Under the pieces are notes generated by a model. It did no database searches. It saw only the letters and a list, made by a program, of their open reading frames with translations, and was not told the DNA's origin. A stretch of DNA of 64,000 nt from Tetramitus jugosus (lineage: Eukaryota; Heterolobosea; Eutetramitea; Acrasida; Vahlkampfiidae). Location of the stretch: positions 124,001 through 188,000 of the forward strand of contig OW569367.1 in NCBI GenBank assembly GCA_937625935.1, written 5' to 3'. This document shows, piece by piece, positions 18,764 through 27,935 of this stretch (positions are counted from its first letter, which is position 1; every line of letters starts with the position of its first letter). The position numbers were made by a program, and so were the translations under genes.

Positions 18764-19843
18764 TCACATAATCATGATTTGTCCATCTCGTATCAATCGA
18801 TTCCTCTCTCTCACCTTCCACAGTTCATACTCTTGATCTCGTTCACTTTCATCGTCATAATCATCAGGCATCTCTTCATGTCCGTGCATGGAACCATTCA
18901 TTGCTGCACTCTCTGCTGCTTCTCTCTCCTGCCTTACCATTTCATTCACCATTTGCTTTGTTTGTTCCACTCTCATTGCTTCCATCTCTCTCTTTGATTG
19001 TTCCCGTTCTAGTAACTGGTTCTCCAATTCTGCTTCATCTTGAATCGTTGTTCGTTTGTCCTTTGGTATGAACACTGGTTTTATCATCATTGCTATTGTA
19101 TTTGATTCATCTTGTTCATCACTTTCTTCTTCATCATCATCATCATCACTTTCTTGTTCATCATCTTCTTGTTCATTGTAATAATGCTGATTCATATTCT
19201 CTCTTGAACCAATCTCATCATACTCATCATCATCATCATTATTATCCTTGTGGTGAATAGTGGATGATGATAGTGATGATAGTGATGATGATGCAACAAT
19301 CGTATCATGACTTGTTGATTGTTGATTTGTCAATGATTGTAGAAAATGTTGTGATTCTTTTGATAATTGTTGTTGTTGTTGTGTTTGAGAGATGTTGGTT
19401 GATGATGATGATTTCATTTGTCGAATCATCTTGAGTCTTCTTCTCCTACGTGTTATTTCATCATCATCATCATTATCATTCCCATCAGAATCAGAATCAC
19501 TACTACTACTACTACTACCACTATTGCTATCATCATCATCTGATGAACTGGAACTGTATTGCATGGATTTCTTGGACAGTACTTGAGCAATCGGTTGTTG
19601 TTGATTTGATTTTGAACCAACATCATGACGAGCGATTATTGGTGTGTCAGCTGATGGTGATAAAGTTGTATGTCGTATGGTGGGTTGTTGCTGTTGTTTT
19701 GATCTTGTTGTTTTTGTGGTTGTTTCATCGACACATAATTCCTCTTCATCCATTCCGATTCCAATAGAGGAGGAAGGGGCAACACCTGCTCTCAATCGTC
19801 TGACACGAGGACCAGATGTTTTTGTTGTTGATCTGTTGGACAT
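18764..19843 (-). CDS. MFAP1-like spliceosomal protein, C-terminally short
   Basis: 359 residues from the ATG opening MSNRSTTKTSGPRVRRLRAG; the frame extends upstream but without a better start. The middle is Ser/Asp/Glu-rich repeat sequence. Residues about 270-355 match the MFAP1 core: KPVFIPKDKRTTIQDEAE, long charged helix, then EYELWKVRERNRLIRD. MFAP1 is a core factor of the spliceosomal B complex. In other eukaryotes about 150 further residues follow, including the conserved YKFLQKYYHRGAFF region; here a TGA comes 6 codons after LIRDG, and only 81 bp separate it from the end of calpain-7. The protein is therefore truncated, rearranged or lineage-specific. Confidence 0.65.
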   Translation of the reverse strand: MSNRSTTKTSGPRVRRLRAGVAPSSSIGIGMDEEELCVDETTTKTTRSKQQQQPTIRHTTLSPSADTPIIARHDVGSKSNQQQPIAQVLSKKSMQYSSSSSDDDDSNSGSSSSSSDSDSDGNDNDDDDEITRRRRRLKMIRQMKSSSSTNISQTQQQQQLSKESQHFLQSLTNQQSTSHDTIVASSSLSSLSSSTIHHKDNNDDDDEYDEIGSRENMNQHYYNEQEDDEQESDDDDDEEESDEQDESNTIAMMIKPVFIPKDKRTTIQDEAELENQLLEREQSKREMEAMRVEQTKQMVNEMVRQEREAAESAAMNGSMHGHEEMPDDYDDESERDQEYELWKVRERNRLIRDGQIMIM

Positions 19844-19934
19844 TCTTTTGTTTTGCTTTTGATTCTTTACCTCCCGCACAAAACGCAAAAAGAATGTCCC
19901 TTGTTCATAAACGGAACACGCAAGCAAGACTTGA

Positions 19935-19940
19935 AAAAAC
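19935..19940 (-). terminator. RNA polymerase III terminator of tRNA-Val
   Basis: Six T residues on the minus strand begin 4 nt after the tRNA 3' end. Oligo-T is the standard Pol III stop. Confidence 0.8.
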
Positions 19941-19943
19941 GAT

Positions 19944-20017
19944 TACGATTGACCGGGATCGAACCGGCGACCTTGAGCGTGTTAAGCTCACGATCTAACC
20001 AACTGATCTACAACCGC
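19944..20017 (-). tRNA. tRNA-Val (anticodon AAC)
   Basis: 74 nt on the minus strand fold as a cloverleaf. The acceptor stem GCGGTTG pairs with CAATCGT (two G-U pairs). The D arm GATC/GATC has AGTTGGTTA in the loop. The anticodon stem TGAGC/GCTCA has the loop TTAACAC, giving anticodon AAC (reads GUU). The T arm GCCGG/CCGGT has the loop TTCGATC. The discriminator base is A and CCA is not encoded. There is no intron. A-box and B-box promoter sequences are intact. The gene starts about 100 bp upstream of the MFAP1-like ATG on the same strand. Confidence 0.95.
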
Positions 20018-20551
20018 TTACATTTAATTTCTTTTTAGCGTTTTCTGCCGCAGAAACATCGACTAAATAGCATGAACTGATCCACTCCGTCTTGAATCAT
20101 TTCAGATGTATCTTACTTCTTACGTAGAAACTTCGCTTCCTTGGGATGCAACATTGATAACTTTTACTTGAACGTTGAAGCTTCTATTATTTCTTGCCCA
20201 GACACAAAAAAAGCCTATGCGAAAAGCACTGACATGGGGCTCGTTCCCTCGATTCTCTGAAATAGCCGAATGTTTTGTCAAGGAATTCCAGAAATCATCC
20301 AGCAAGACCAATAATAGGAGATCATGACGAAAGGATTCCAGATTTCACGTGTTGGAACGGATTCTTTGGATGATTGAACTCTGAGCTAAAAGGAAACTCC
20401 AGGATACCACGCCGTTCTGAATTTAAAGATTGGATAGCTGTCGAAACCTACTTGCCTAAGTAGACCAGACAAAACACATCACATTTCATACAAGCAGTAT
20501 CATACTTAGTTGGATACATTACCCATAAGACTCGGGAATCTATTACAAGAT
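20018..20551. other. Intergenic region upstream of the RWP-RK gene
   Basis: This stretch of about 530 bp has no supported gene. The RWP-RK frame is closed upstream by a TAG at 20507-20509, and ACTTAG|TTGG at that point could be a splice acceptor. A small 5' exon inside this region therefore cannot be excluded. Confidence 0.3.
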
Positions 20552-21250
20552 ATGGTTCTTCTCTCCAATGACTACTCAGGCAACTCATCATCATTCGCCG
20601 CTATTGGTGCCCTTTCCAACCAACCATCAATCTCAAAATCAACAACCTCATTGGTCGATACTGTCATGGAGACTTGTTGTTCTTCTGAGTCCACAGAATT
20701 CTGTTCTGTGACACATTCATCAATGAAAGAGGTTCCATTCTTCATGAAACCTGAAACTATCATGAGTACAACTCCCAGTTCTTCCCCATGTGGAGTTAAT
20801 TATTCTCCCTCTCCAGATTGCTCTCCCTCCACTCCTTCCTTGAATCAAGCAGCCACACGCACAACAGTGAACAAGAGAAGTACTAGGAAGAGAGACAACC
20901 ATACTCGAAGGTTCAACAAGTCCTCTCCAGTGTCTCCCAGTGAGAAGAAGATTTTGATTGATAAGAAGCAGATGGAAAGATATTATTATTATCCTCAACC
21001 AACAGCAGCCAAGTTACTAGGTGTGTCATTGTCCACTCTCAAGAGGCGATACTATGAGATCGTTGGACACAGAAGATGGCCTTATCCCGATATGAAAAGA
21101 CTGTTGAAGAAGAAAACCATTTCTTATATTGTACATGACAAGGACAAGCCAACGAAGCAACTGGATCCCCATACGTTGCACGTACTCAAGAAGGCATTCT
21201 CCCAGTCAACCCAACCCAATTCTCAGAGACTTGGTTGTCCGGAAGAATAA
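20552..21250 (+). CDS. RWP-RK domain transcription factor
   Basis: 232 residues from the first in-frame ATG. The first 130 residues are Ser/Thr-rich and probably disordered. Residues about 140-185 contain the RWP-RK module: YYYYPQPTAAKLLGVSLSTL, KRRYYEIV, and RRWPYPDMKRLLKKK, with the Arg-Trp-Pro-Tyr core intact. Plant and slime-mould RWP-RK proteins are DNA-binding regulators of nitrogen responses, gametogenesis and egg-cell fate. Here the usual RK after WPY is PD, so the second half of the signature is changed. It is a single-domain form without PB1 or GAF regions. The target is unknown. The start is uncertain because an upstream exon is possible. Confidence 0.8.
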   Translation: MVLLSNDYSGNSSSFAAIGALSNQPSISKSTTSLVDTVMETCCSSESTEFCSVTHSSMKEVPFFMKPETIMSTTPSSSPCGVNYSPSPDCSPSTPSLNQAATRTTVNKRSTRKRDNHTRRFNKSSPVSPSEKKILIDKKQMERYYYYPQPTAAKLLGVSLSTLKRRYYEIVGHRRWPYPDMKRLLKKKTISYIVHDKDKPTKQLDPHTLHVLKKAFSQSTQPNSQRLGCPEE

Positions 21251-21529
21251 GTTCAACACCACCATTACTTTCTGAACATCAAATGAAGGTTCATTGAGGT
21301 GAGAATTGGTTGCTAGTACTCGAGTATGACTGACCTTCTATGGTTCATCGAAAATGCACATCAAACCATGCAAGAGAGAAGGTATCCCCGAAAGAAAAGT
21401 GAGTTGGTTCAACATGGTTGTTTTACTTCTACAAATGAAAGAGTTCCCCTTTTTTATTTCCTTATTATGCTTGTTGTTGTTGTTGTATTCAGTATCATTG
21501 TGAAAAAATCAAAAGTCAACAAAAAAAAA

Positions 21530-23944
21530 ATGCCCAAAATCAAAGCCATCATCTATGCAGAGTTTCACAATGTCGGTGGTGCACGCATCGAATACCAATA
21601 CCCATACAACACCATATCCAATCAAATGCTCAACTCTTGTCAACACTATGTCATTCCCAAACTACCATTCAGTGATAAGCTCATCTCATTCATTCATGAA
21701 CAACACTTGTTCATGGGTGTGTTTCAACGCATAGAGAATACAAAGTACGATCGAAATGCTCTCATGTTCAATTTGATGTTGGTGTTTGATCATGTCAAGG
21801 ATCATCATCATCATCACCACCATCACCACCATCATCACCATCATCATCACAGCAATAGTCGCAATCAAAGCAATGATAATCATAAGAGCAATAACAATAA
21901 TGATGATGATGATACGACGATTGACAAGAATCATTTTGATGGTGTAGTAGAAACGACAATCACCACGACTCATCATGAGGATTGTGATTTATCATCTACT
22001 ACTTCTTCATCATCATCATCCACAACATCATCATCATCATCGACACTACTATTACTTGGTGAACAACAAGAACAAGAACAAGAACAACAAGAACATGAAA
22101 ATGATTCACATGAACAACAACATCAAGTGAAACAACAACAACAAGAAGACTATGAATACAATTATCTAGTGGATCACTATAGACCAGTGGTGCGCAAACT
22201 GGCACTCTTGTTGCGCTCACTCGAACTAGAATCACAATTCCTATCTTCCATCAACACTCGTTCACAACTCTCTCACATTCTCAAGACGATTTACACTGAT
22301 TTGAATCATCGTGGAGAAACATGCATACCAGTGGATGATGCTCACTCGATACACATCAAAGTAGCACCTCGATTCATGGATCCACCTATTATTCACTCTC
22401 ATGATGTACCTGTTCCCATCACTACCACCACTCATACTACCACCACCCATACTACTACTCATATTCATAACAATAACAATAATAACAATAATAATACTAA
22501 TAATAATAATAATTTGAGTGATTTGATTGATACAGAGTGGGATTTGACACAACAACAGATTGCACCATACATCAATGGAGTACACTATGTGAAACAGATT
22601 GCTCTCATGTCCAATGTTCACTTGGAATTGGTTCAAATGTGTTTGCGCAATCTGTGTTACATGAACTGTGTTCGAATGATTGACATATTCCAGTACAGTA
22701 ACATGTATTGTCTAAAGTCACGTGATGCACTGTTGAGTTTGTTTGGTGATGTGAGTGCAAGAGAACAGTGCATGTCCTATGTTGTTCTCTCATCATCTCT
22801 ATCATCATCATCAAATTTGAGTAGTAGTCATAGTAATAGTAGTACGGGTACTCCCACTCATACAACTACTACCACTACTACTGCTACTACTACCGCTGCT
22901 ACTACTGCTGCTACATCATCAACACTAATCAACAATGGTACACCAGCAGCTGTTCCATTCACCATCAATAATAATAAGAGTAGCAGTAGTGTGAATAATA
23001 GTAGTAATAGCAGCAGTGCGAGTAATCAAACAACAAATACTAATAATAGTAGTAACAGTGGTAACAGTGGTAACAGTAGTAGTAGTAGTAGTAATAGTAA
23101 TAGTAGTAATAGTATGAATAGTAGTACTAATACAATGATGACTAGTGTGACATTCTCTGATATAGCTCGCTTGTATTGTAGTATGAGACCAGGTGTGAGA
23201 TTGAGTGAGATATTGTTGATGAATCCAATGATATCCAATCAGATCAATGCACGTTGTTTGATATCGTTTGGACTGGTGAATGGATTCTTGAGAAGAGTGC
23301 ATGAATATCCCATGGTTTATCATCATCATGATCACTACTATTCTCATCATCAGTATCATCATCATTCTTATCAAACCATGATGATGACGATGAATACAAC
23401 AAGTGCAACAACCACAACGACAACTCCACCATCTCCACCTCCACCAACATCATCTACAATTGGTGGTGGTGGTGGTGGTGGTAGTGCTACTCACACGATG
23501 ATGGCAATGATGGACATGACATTGAAAGAACAAGAAGCACAGGAACAACTGAATGATAACACTGTCATGATGAACAACAAGGAAGAACAAGAAGAACAAG
23601 AGCAAGAGGATATTGACGATGATGACGATGATTTTGATGATGGTGAAGATGATGATGATATGGTTGATGATGAAGATGAGGGTGAAGATGAAGATGGAGG
23701 TGAATCAACAATACAGGATGGCGATGCAACTGCTCAACCACATGACACGAACGACAGTGGTCATCCACAACAACAACAACAACAAAGAGAAAAACAACAA
23801 CATCATTTGTTGTTGCCTCAATTGATGCCATGGTTGAATGGAGAGCATTCACAGGATGAAATCTGTTGTCATTTCAACATTTCTCGAAACCAGTTACTAC
23901 GGTTGTTGGAACAAATTGAAAATGCTCACATTGTCTATCGATAA
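21530..23944 (+). CDS. NPRL2: NPRL2 homologue (GATOR1/SEACIT subunit) with large repeat insertions
   Basis: 804 residues from the ATG opening MPKIKAIIYAEFHNVGG, about twice the animal length of 380. Conserved NPRL2 blocks occur in order: IEYQYPYNTISNQML, NALMFNLMLVFDH, VRKLALLLRSLELESQFL, IHIKVAPRFMDPP, WDLTQQQIAPYINGVHYVKQ, IFQYSNMYCLKS, ARLYCSMRPGVRLSEIL, and the end SQDEICCHFNISRNQLLRLL. Between them are four low-complexity inserts (about 21800-22150, 22410-22515, 22785-23145, 23318-23810), including 16 consecutive His at 21803-21850. NPRL2 and NPRL3 form the GATOR1 GAP that turns off Rag GTPases and TORC1 on amino-acid starvation. The frame runs further upstream, but that part is hydrophobic and repetitive and is not conserved. 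Confidence 0.9.
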   Translation: MPKIKAIIYAEFHNVGGARIEYQYPYNTISNQMLNSCQHYVIPKLPFSDKLISFIHEQHLFMGVFQRIENTKYDRNALMFNLMLVFDHVKDHHHHHHHHHHHHHHHHSNSRNQSNDNHKSNNNNDDDDTTIDKNHFDGVVETTITTTHHEDCDLSSTTSSSSSSTTSSSSSTLLLLGEQQEQEQEQQEHENDSHEQQHQVKQQQQEDYEYNYLVDHYRPVVRKLALLLRSLELESQFLSSINTRSQLSHILKTIYTDLNHRGETCIPVDDAHSIHIKVAPRFMDPPIIHSHDVPVPITTTTHTTTTHTTTHIHNNNNNNNNNTNNNNNLSDLIDTEWDLTQQQIAPYINGVHYVKQIALMSNVHLELVQMCLRNLCYMNCVRMIDIFQYSNMYCLKSRDALLSLFGDVSAREQCMSYVVLSSSLSSSSNLSSSHSNSSTGTPTHTTTTTTTATTTAATTAATSSTLINNGTPAAVPFTINNNKSSSSVNNSSNSSSASNQTTNTNNSSNSGNSGNSSSSSSNSNSSNSMNSSTNTMMTSVTFSDIARLYCSMRPGVRLSEILLMNPMISNQINARCLISFGLVNGFLRRVHEYPMVYHHHDHYYSHHQYHHHSYQTMMMTMNTTSATTTTTTPPSPPPPTSSTIGGGGGGGSATHTMMAMMDMTLKEQEAQEQLNDNTVMMNNKEEQEEQEQEDIDDDDDDFDDGEDDDDMVDDEDEGEDEDGGESTIQDGDATAQPHDTNDSGHPQQQQQQREKQQHHLLLPQLMPWLNGEHSQDEICCHFNISRNQLLRLLEQIENAHIVYR

Positions 23945-24048
23945 TGAGATGATTTTGGTGAATGAACAACCTTTTTTACCTCTTTATTACTATTGTTGTT
24001 CAAACGATAATCTCTCAACAACAATCTCTCTCTCTAGATAGAGCTCTA

Positions 24049-24519
24049 TCATTCATTCTCCTGCTGTGAAGATGATGATGACAATTGTCCAATGAGATAT
24101 CGATGCATCTCATCACGTGCCACTTGAGAATGCCTCACATTCTCAAACTCTCTTGTTGCATCCTTGTTCACTTCACTGACACCACCAAAGTCCAACAACA
24201 AGTCTGGACCACCTGGATGATCTTCCATGAATCGAGTCACATCATACACCATGCCATGAATCACTAACCAACATGATTGCTCAGAGTTGTGCACGGAAAT
24301 CTCACTTGTGTCAATCAAACCATTGTTCACACCTAGTTTGTATGTCTTTGTTGCACGAAGTGGTTTCACTTCACTTGCTGCCGTCTGTTGGTTGTTGTTG
24401 TTGGTTGGGGGGTGACGGTGATGTTGTTTATCTTCTGTAGTTGCCGTCGCATAATTGATCGGTTCTTGTGCTTGTTTGGGAGTAGCTCCGTCGCTGCATG
24501 AACTGCTATTTTGACCCAT
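24049..24519 (-). CDS. Cytochrome b5-domain protein, probably N-myristoylated
   Basis: 156 residues. The tail (1-60) starts MGQNSSSC, matching a myristoylation context (Gly2, Ser6) with a Cys8 that could be palmitoylated. Residues about 70-148 are a b5 fold: WLVIHGMVYDVTRFMEDHPGG with heme-ligand His101 and a second ligand His130 in FENVRHSQVA. The ligands are 29 residues apart, about five more than in classical b5, because of an extra VSEVN stretch. There is no membrane helix, so acylation may supply membrane contact. Such domains pass electrons to desaturases or reductases; the partner is unknown. Confidence 0.85.
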   Translation of the reverse strand: MGQNSSSCSDGATPKQAQEPINYATATTEDKQHHRHPPTNNNNQQTAASEVKPLRATKTYKLGVNNGLIDTSEISVHNSEQSCWLVIHGMVYDVTRFMEDHPGGPDLLLDFGGVSEVNKDATREFENVRHSQVARDEMHRYLIGQLSSSSSQQENE

Positions 24520-25069
24520 GATGTCAAATTAGTGATTGATACTATATATACCGGAAGTGATGATGTTCGGTGACAAAGATAATACTTGAAATGTTTTCTT
24601 TTTTTACTGATGGACTGTGATCCATTTGTGAATCTACGGCCGATTTAGGTGTCGAGATGATTGATGGATTCAACGACCCTCAAATATAATCTAAATTTAT
24701 TGAAATCAACCGCGTCCCATTCAAATCTGGTGACATTTGAAGGTGGGTAGGCCTGGATGGTTCGCTTCATTTGAGCTCTCTGCTGGAGATGGTAGCATAA
24801 CGTGGTAATTCTGGTATGGGAATTGTGAAGATAAAGATAATTAATCTGATTATAGCGAAGAGACGGGGGAAGTCAATGTCTGTTGTTGATGGGGGTCTTT
24901 GGGCGGAACGAGAGCTTTGCCCATCAACTCGCTGATATCATAAAAGGTTCACCAGACTTTCGACTTTGACAACAGCTTTTCGCAATCCCAAAGAAGAATA
25001 GAATCTCACAACACCAGAGCTTCAACACAACACCCTTAACATCTCTACAATACTACTGAGTATAGAACA
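24520..25069. other. Divergent intergenic region
   Basis: A 550-bp shared promoter region between the b5 gene (-) and the next plus-strand gene. A TATA-like TATATATA (24543-24550) is 24 nt upstream of the b5 ATG. A TTCAAAT 24720-24726 / ATTTGAA 24735-24741 hairpin and a TTTGGGCGG motif near 24899 are present. No gene was seen. Confidence 0.4.
24543..24550 (-). promoter_or_regulatory. TATA-like box upstream of the b5-domain gene
   Basis: TATATATA is 24 nt upstream of the ATG on the minus strand, much like the element before ARL6. Confidence 0.4.
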
Positions 25070-26623
25070 ATGGTTATCGCCCACACAACTACTCCTTCGA
25101 CCAGCAGCAGCTTCAACTCTGGCAATACTCCTCTTCTGGCTGATGAGACAAGTCAGATGATGAACTGTGATGAAGATGGCTCAGGTGCCAGGTCTAACAA
25201 CCAGTCGCAACAACAGCAAGTACAGAAGAAAACACCTAGGAAACTTCGTCTGGCTGACGAGGAAGAAGAAATTATTAAACATATGGAGCAAATAGAGTTC
25301 AGAAAGGTTGTCGAACAACAATTGGCTCATATCAATGCTGAGGAATTGAGTCCATTGCCCGAGTGTTCCACATCTACAGCCTATCAACTATCCAACCAAG
25401 AGTGTCATCCCAATGAGAGACTCATGATGATAATGCTCCAATATCAGTCCTTTAGGAGCTATAATCAGTACAGTGAGGATGAAACGAAACAAAAGGAACA
25501 AGTTGAAAAGCAAAAGGCCAGTCGTTTCGAACTCATGAAGAAGAAGAGAGCCATTAGAAGAGAGAAGAGAAAGTGCTTCAAGCTTAGAAAGAGAGGTCTC
25601 GAGGAGATTCAATCCTCCAACTCGAACTCTTCCTCTACCTGTGACTCGGATCGTATGAATGCCATGATGATGATGGGAGTGGATGATGACGATGAATTTG
25701 ACTACCAGGATGATGAAGAGGGCAGTTTGGATGCAGATGAGATTGAAGGAGGAATGTTCAAGAGGCAAAGAAGCATGTCTGATGTTTCTTCCACAGATGG
25801 TAGCAATTATGCTTATTCATGCTATGGTGCACCTTCATCACCTTCTCACAAGATGGATGATGAAGAAGTAGATATCGGCTATCTGGATTCACTGCTCCCT
25901 TCTCCTATGACACACTTGCACCACTCATCGCTCTTCCCCCAGTCAACAACATCAAGTAACACAATGGTTGGAATACAACAAGAACCACCAATGATGTTCA
26001 ATCACATGAGCAGTGCCACACATCCTTCATCGATTATGACCTCTTCTTCTTCCGCAGCAGTTTCTCATCCATCCTTCTCCTCCTATCTTGCCAACAATAC
26101 GACGGTCAACAGCAATCACACTACCTTTTCGGATCAATTGTTTAACATGTCCAACAACGGAGGACATCACCATCAAATAATTGAGTCTTCAGATCCAATG
26201 ACCACTACCACTACTACATCTACGCTCATTGCAACTTCACATCACTTGAACAACCATGTCAACCACCACCATTATCACTCCTCCTCCTCCTCTCAACAAC
26301 AACCATCGTCATCTGACAATTCGTCATCTATCATGAATCAACTGCACAGTTCAAACACTTCCCGATTCACTCCTTCCCATCTCCACAGCGCATCTCAATA
26401 CAACAATGAGATTCCATCCCATCAACACCCACTCCAAACGACCACAACTGCCAATCCAATCAATCATACATCAACAGATTCTCAACACCATATGATTTAC
26501 GCGACTCCATCTCTCCAACAACAACAACAACAACAATCACATGTCGTTGTCATGAACCATCATGCCATACATCCAACAACATTCGCCACCTCCCTGAGTG
26601 CGATGCAAGCAAATAGTTACTAG
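25070..26623 (+). CDS. Low-complexity protein with basic region, putative transcription regulator
   Basis: 517 residues. An acidic/Gln-rich N-terminus is followed by an ordered segment (residues about 60-170) that ends in a highly basic stretch, KASRFELMKKKRAIRREKRK and on to RKR. After that come an acidic patch (GVDDDDEFDYQDDEEGSLDA) and 250 residues rich in Ser, His, Asn, Thr and Gln. The basic block has a weak resemblance to a CCT-type motif (Arg-Phe, KR-K-R, C-F-K); I would not assign the family on that. The composition fits a nuclear regulator with a disordered activation region. The start is the first ATG after a long promoter region. Confidence 0.6.
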   Translation: MVIAHTTTPSTSSSFNSGNTPLLADETSQMMNCDEDGSGARSNNQSQQQQVQKKTPRKLRLADEEEEIIKHMEQIEFRKVVEQQLAHINAEELSPLPECSTSTAYQLSNQECHPNERLMMIMLQYQSFRSYNQYSEDETKQKEQVEKQKASRFELMKKKRAIRREKRKCFKLRKRGLEEIQSSNSNSSSTCDSDRMNAMMMMGVDDDDEFDYQDDEEGSLDADEIEGGMFKRQRSMSDVSSTDGSNYAYSCYGAPSSPSHKMDDEEVDIGYLDSLLPSPMTHLHHSSLFPQSTTSSNTMVGIQQEPPMMFNHMSSATHPSSIMTSSSSAAVSHPSFSSYLANNTTVNSNHTTFSDQLFNMSNNGGHHHQIIESSDPMTTTTTTSTLIATSHHLNNHVNHHHYHSSSSSQQQPSSSDNSSSIMNQLHSSNTSRFTPSHLHSASQYNNEIPSHQHPLQTTTTANPINHTSTDSQHHMIYATPSLQQQQQQQSHVVVMNHHAIHPTTFATSLSAMQANSY

Positions 26624-26867
26624 GATTGCCATGCATCCGGATCACCCATCAAGTACAGTAGTGGTAGGTTCCATTGGACGAATCAAGAGGACAATGGTTG
26701 AGTCGTACTGCCCTTCTCTCCTCCATAGTTTTCAGTTTTTTTTTTGCCAAGTCAAACAGTTGGCAATTGTAAATAAAACAACGATCTTTGTTTTTTTCCC
26801 GAATCCAATCATCTGTAGGATCTTACAGAGAGAGAACAAACCCCCACACAACAATCACAACCATGAC

Positions 26868-27584
26868 ATGACGACGATGACGACGATGATGAATGTGAAT
26901 TCACAACAACAACAACAACAACACCACCATCCATTATTCTCTTTCTTTGCGAAACAAAAGAGAAATCATGAAGTGGATTCTCACTTTTTCCAACAGGGAA
27001 ACATGCAACATGACACGTATACAAAATCAACCACCACCACTAGCGCAGTTGCCATCAACAACAATTCTTCCAAGCAATGGACAAGAAATCATCATTATCA
27101 TCACCACCAAGACGATGATGAGCAGTGGTACACTTGTGAACAGTGCAATCATCAATTCCCCACCAATCATTACTTGGATGTGCACATTGAAGAGACACAT
27201 GATCCATTCTTTGATTTGAAACGATTGAAACTGTTACAACAACAACAACAACAACAACAACAACAGCAACAACAAGAAATGAAGAGTGATCATCATAATG
27301 ATACGATGCCGCTACTCTATCAATGTTATGTACCATCATGTGCCATGAGATTCCACTCGACTCAACACAGATTCAATCACATGCACAACATTCATGCCTG
27401 TCCCAAGAATTACCCTCTGTCTTTCACTCCTATTCACAATAAGAAGAAGAGCAATAAGAAGAAGAGGAACATGGAGTTCAAGCAAAAGAAGAAGAAGAAG
27501 AATAGAGGAGATGTGATGTCATCTTCATCACTCATCATCAATGAGAGTGTTGATCATGATCGGATGCATGATGATGAATCATAA
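26868..27584 (+). CDS. ZNF511-like C2H2 zinc finger protein
   Basis: 238 residues from the ATG at 26868. Finger 1, YTCEQCNHQFPTNHYLDVHI followed by EETH, is C2H2 and is followed by DPFFDLKRLK. After a 13-Gln insert (27237-27275) comes finger 2, YQCYVPSCAMRF to HMHNIH, then CPKNYPLSF and a Lys-rich tail. This order, with the HDxxF linker and the tail after the second finger, resembles the C-terminal half of ZNF511. An out-of-frame ATG at 26863 opens a two-codon uORF whose TGA overlaps the main ATG. The frame stays open further upstream but is not protein-like. The function is unknown beyond nucleic-acid binding. Confidence 0.7.
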   Translation: MTTMTTMMNVNSQQQQQQHHHPLFSFFAKQKRNHEVDSHFFQQGNMQHDTYTKSTTTTSAVAINNNSSKQWTRNHHYHHHQDDDEQWYTCEQCNHQFPTNHYLDVHIEETHDPFFDLKRLKLLQQQQQQQQQQQQQEMKSDHHNDTMPLLYQCYVPSCAMRFHSTQHRFNHMHNIHACPKNYPLSFTPIHNKKKSNKKKRNMEFKQKKKKKNRGDVMSSSSLIINESVDHDRMHDDES

Positions 27585-27680
27585 GAATTGATTGAGTTCA
27601 CACTGCTCGCATTATTATTATTTATGATAAACTCTTGTCATCATGCAAATAGTATCACGAGTAAAAATGTGAGTTTATAT

Positions 27681-27935
27681 TCACTTTGTCTCGCTATTCT
27701 TCTCATTCCTGGAGTTTTTGATTTCTTTTAATGCCTCAATCATGGCACGATCCTTCTTTACTACTCGCGCATTCTTCTTCTCGAGATCCTCCCAGCATTG
27801 TTTCATGAGAGCCACCTTGTCCCTGCACTCCCACCAATTTCCCTTCTTTTCATCCATGCACATGTCCATATTCCAATACGTTTGAGCACATGGATGATTC
27901 AATTCAGCAATTCGTTGTTCGATTGTTTTCTCCAT
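27681..27935 (-). CDS. Twin CX9C (CHCH) protein, CMC-type
   Basis: 84 residues with two CX9C motifs: C16-AQTYWNMDM-C and C-RDKVALMKQ-C, separated by an 11-residue turn, then a charged helix. This is the helical hairpin fold held by two disulfides, imported into the mitochondrial intermembrane space by the Mia40 relay (in Heterolobosea possibly Erv1 alone). The size and the motif fit the CMC/COX-assembly group that handles copper and cytochrome oxidase biogenesis. The exact orthologue cannot be fixed. The start is the only ATG before the first motif. Confidence 0.8.
   Translation of the reverse strand: MEKTIEQRIAELNHPCAQTYWNMDMCMDEKKGNWWECRDKVALMKQCWEDLEKKNARVVKKDRAMIEALKEIKNSRNEKNSETK

Noticed and set aside
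20120-20311. Minus-strand 63-codon frame
   Set aside because: No ATG start and no recognisable domain.
21326-21529. N-terminal extension of NPRL2 with a hydrophobic stretch
   Set aside because: NPRL2 homologues start at the MPKIKAIIYAEF-type block, and the extension reads like spacer translated in frame.
26598-26867. Longer N-terminus for the ZNF511-like gene
   Set aside because: It overlaps the end of the upstream gene and lacks any conserved sequence; the ATG at 26868 is a better start.
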